Shown: piece by piece, positions 62,905 through 64,000 of the stretch
How the letters are laid out: the number at the start of each line of letters is the position of its first letter
How positions within the stretch are numbered: the first letter of the stretch is position 1
DNA from: Diphasiastrum complanatum
Lineage: Eukaryota; Streptophyta; Lycopodiopsida; Lycopodiales; Lycopodiaceae
Assembly: GCA_029204225.1 (NCBI GenBank)
Contig: CM055097.1
Location: forward strand, 35,094,804 to 35,158,803
Reading direction: 5' to 3'
DNA: 64,000 nt
The notes under the pieces: generated by a model
The model's database searches: none
What the model was told of the DNA's origin: nothing
What the model saw: only the letters and a program-made list of their open reading frames with translations
Program-made: the position numbers and the translations under genes

Positions 62905-63440
62905 TGTAGAAGAGTAGAGTTGTAATTTACTTAGGTTACTACACACCTAGAGTCTAAGGGATTGTCCCAAATTGATGACTATACAGTCAGCCTTTTTTAG
63001 TTGTGAGACACGTTGAGTCCTATGTGCCATTTCATGCAATTTATAGTTTAGTGACATGTTGCATAGCCCATGCAAGACGAGAACTTCTTTTGTGTATCTA
63101 CTTTTTGCGTTGTCAAATTACAAGCCTTTCGAAAATCTCCTTGTTAGTGTGTGTCTATGTTTGCTTTACAATTCACCATAGCTAGCTGACTTTGTAAGTC
63201 TTTGCTCTATCATTCACAAGATGTTGGATTCCATACTAGAGACAAGCGAGGTAGAGCACCATGTGGGTGCTTTTCTTTCATGATGTTTCTTTGATGAATA
63301 TAATAGGATTGCTTGCCTGGGAATAGACTTATTGATAGTCTTGAAGTGTGAACTCTTATTTCTATTGTTCACTCCGAATTATCTCTTCAACAAGGTTGAT
63401 GAATTGCTCTCAAATCTCACTTGTGTTAGGTCATGTACTA
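62905..63440 (+). repeat. Probable 3' LTR start of the RNase H-bearing Copia element
   Basis: It begins TGTAGAAGAGTAGAG after the polypurine tract and is non-coding. The right end is not defined; the LTR may be shorter. Confidence 0.4.
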
Positions 63441-63716
63441 TTAATAATGTGGCTTGTTTGAAAGCTTGCCCTTCTTCTTCATCCCCTTTTCATTTTTTTT
63501 TTCACTAGCCTTGGTGCGTCTTTCGTTTGACACTTTCTTGATGGGACTAGGTTCTTTCTTTTTCTCATCATCTATGAGGTCTTCATCATCTAGATCACTT
63601 AAACAAGATCTCAACTCCTCGTGAGTTGAGCAGAAGGGCAACTGCCTATTGAATTTTCTTTGAGGTTGGAGTCTTATGAATCTCATCAAATATGAGAAAA
63701 CACCAATCCAAGGCAT
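63441..63716 (-). other. Lys/Glu-rich open frame (91 codons), unknown
   Basis: The translation has ELRSCLSDLDDEDLIDDE and then a Lys-rich tail. It resembles the charged end of a larger protein, possibly an exon. No family is recognised. The last ~280 bases of the window hold nothing identifiable. Confidence 0.25.
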
Positions 63717-64000
63717 ATTCCTCCCTCATTTGAGATAGTTGAGAAAGTGTAAGGAGATGAGGTTCTATCTAGGCCATGAAACTTCAAACTAGTTGACTAC
63801 CAATTTGGTGGCTGCTTGGAGTGGTCACTTGAAATGGCATGTAAAAGACTATCATCATTGGTGTACCATTCGTTCACTGTATGATCTACAAAATCTAGTA
63901 GGTCATTTTGTTTTTTTTAAGCGTGTAGATAGACAAGGTTTTCCCTTCAAAATATCTGATCCAAGCTCTTATATCTTATAGCTTGTAGAACCCGAACAGA

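Overview
The window is plant nuclear DNA: AT-rich, with a many-exon host gene carrying GT/AG introns, buried in LTR retrotransposons of the two plant superfamilies (Copia and Ty3/Gypsy), plus a probable hAT-type MITE and several GA/CT microsatellites. The species cannot be named from sequence alone. No tRNA, rRNA, CRISPR array or organelle insertion was recognised.

Layout. (1) 1-6394: an LTR element whose 5' LTR is cut by the window edge and whose 3' LTR is complete. It has a tRNA primer site, a Gag-like ORF, a second decayed Gag-like module in the same frame, an acidic linker and an unknown 269-aa ORF. No protease, reverse transcriptase (RT) or integrase was found, so it looks non-autonomous. 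(2) 6395-7165: a broken DNA-level copy of the 3' end of the host AAA-ATPase gene, starting flush with that LTR. (3) 7166-12765: two decayed Copia elements on the + strand. (4) 13607-20506 (minus): the only convincing host gene, an AAA+ ATPase of the plant DAA1 / At1g64110-like family. About 19 exons have agreeing splice phases and the catalytic motifs are intact. (5) 20507-26200: largely gene-free, with one MITE (21408-21609) and short tandem repeats. (6) 26202-30330: a Gypsy 5' part (tRNA-Asp-type primer site, gag) on +, joined head-to-head to a Gypsy pol fragment on minus. (7) 30331-37900: low-repeat sequence with unassigned exon-like segments, an acidic 276-aa ORF and an exact 120-bp tandem duplication. 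(8) 37900-43000: Copia gag/protease on +, a Copia LTR and RT/RNase H on minus, and a Ser/Thr/Pro-rich ORF of unknown origin. (9) 43200-51617 (minus): a Gypsy element with 5' LTR, tRNA-Asp primer site, gag, protease, RT/RNase H and integrase. Its untranslated regions carry many copies of a 10-bp motif in both orientations. (10) 51618-59200 (minus): Copia element A, interrupted by a near-complete Copia element B (52818-58447) with two LTRs, primer site, polypurine tract and a 4-of-5 matching target duplication. (11) 60486-62113 (+): a deleted relative of element B. (12) 62300-64000: a Copia RNase H remnant, a long CA/GA microsatellite, a polypurine tract and the start of another LTR.

The host ATPase gene is the only gene here likely to serve the cell. 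Everything else recognised is transposon-derived, mostly broken by stops, frameshifts, deletions and nested insertion. The least explained parts are the tandem-Gag element with its unknown ORF, the exon-like block at 30.3-33 kb, the two unknown ORFs at 33.4-34.2 and 41.7-42.9 kb, and the inverted-motif arrays of the Gypsy element.
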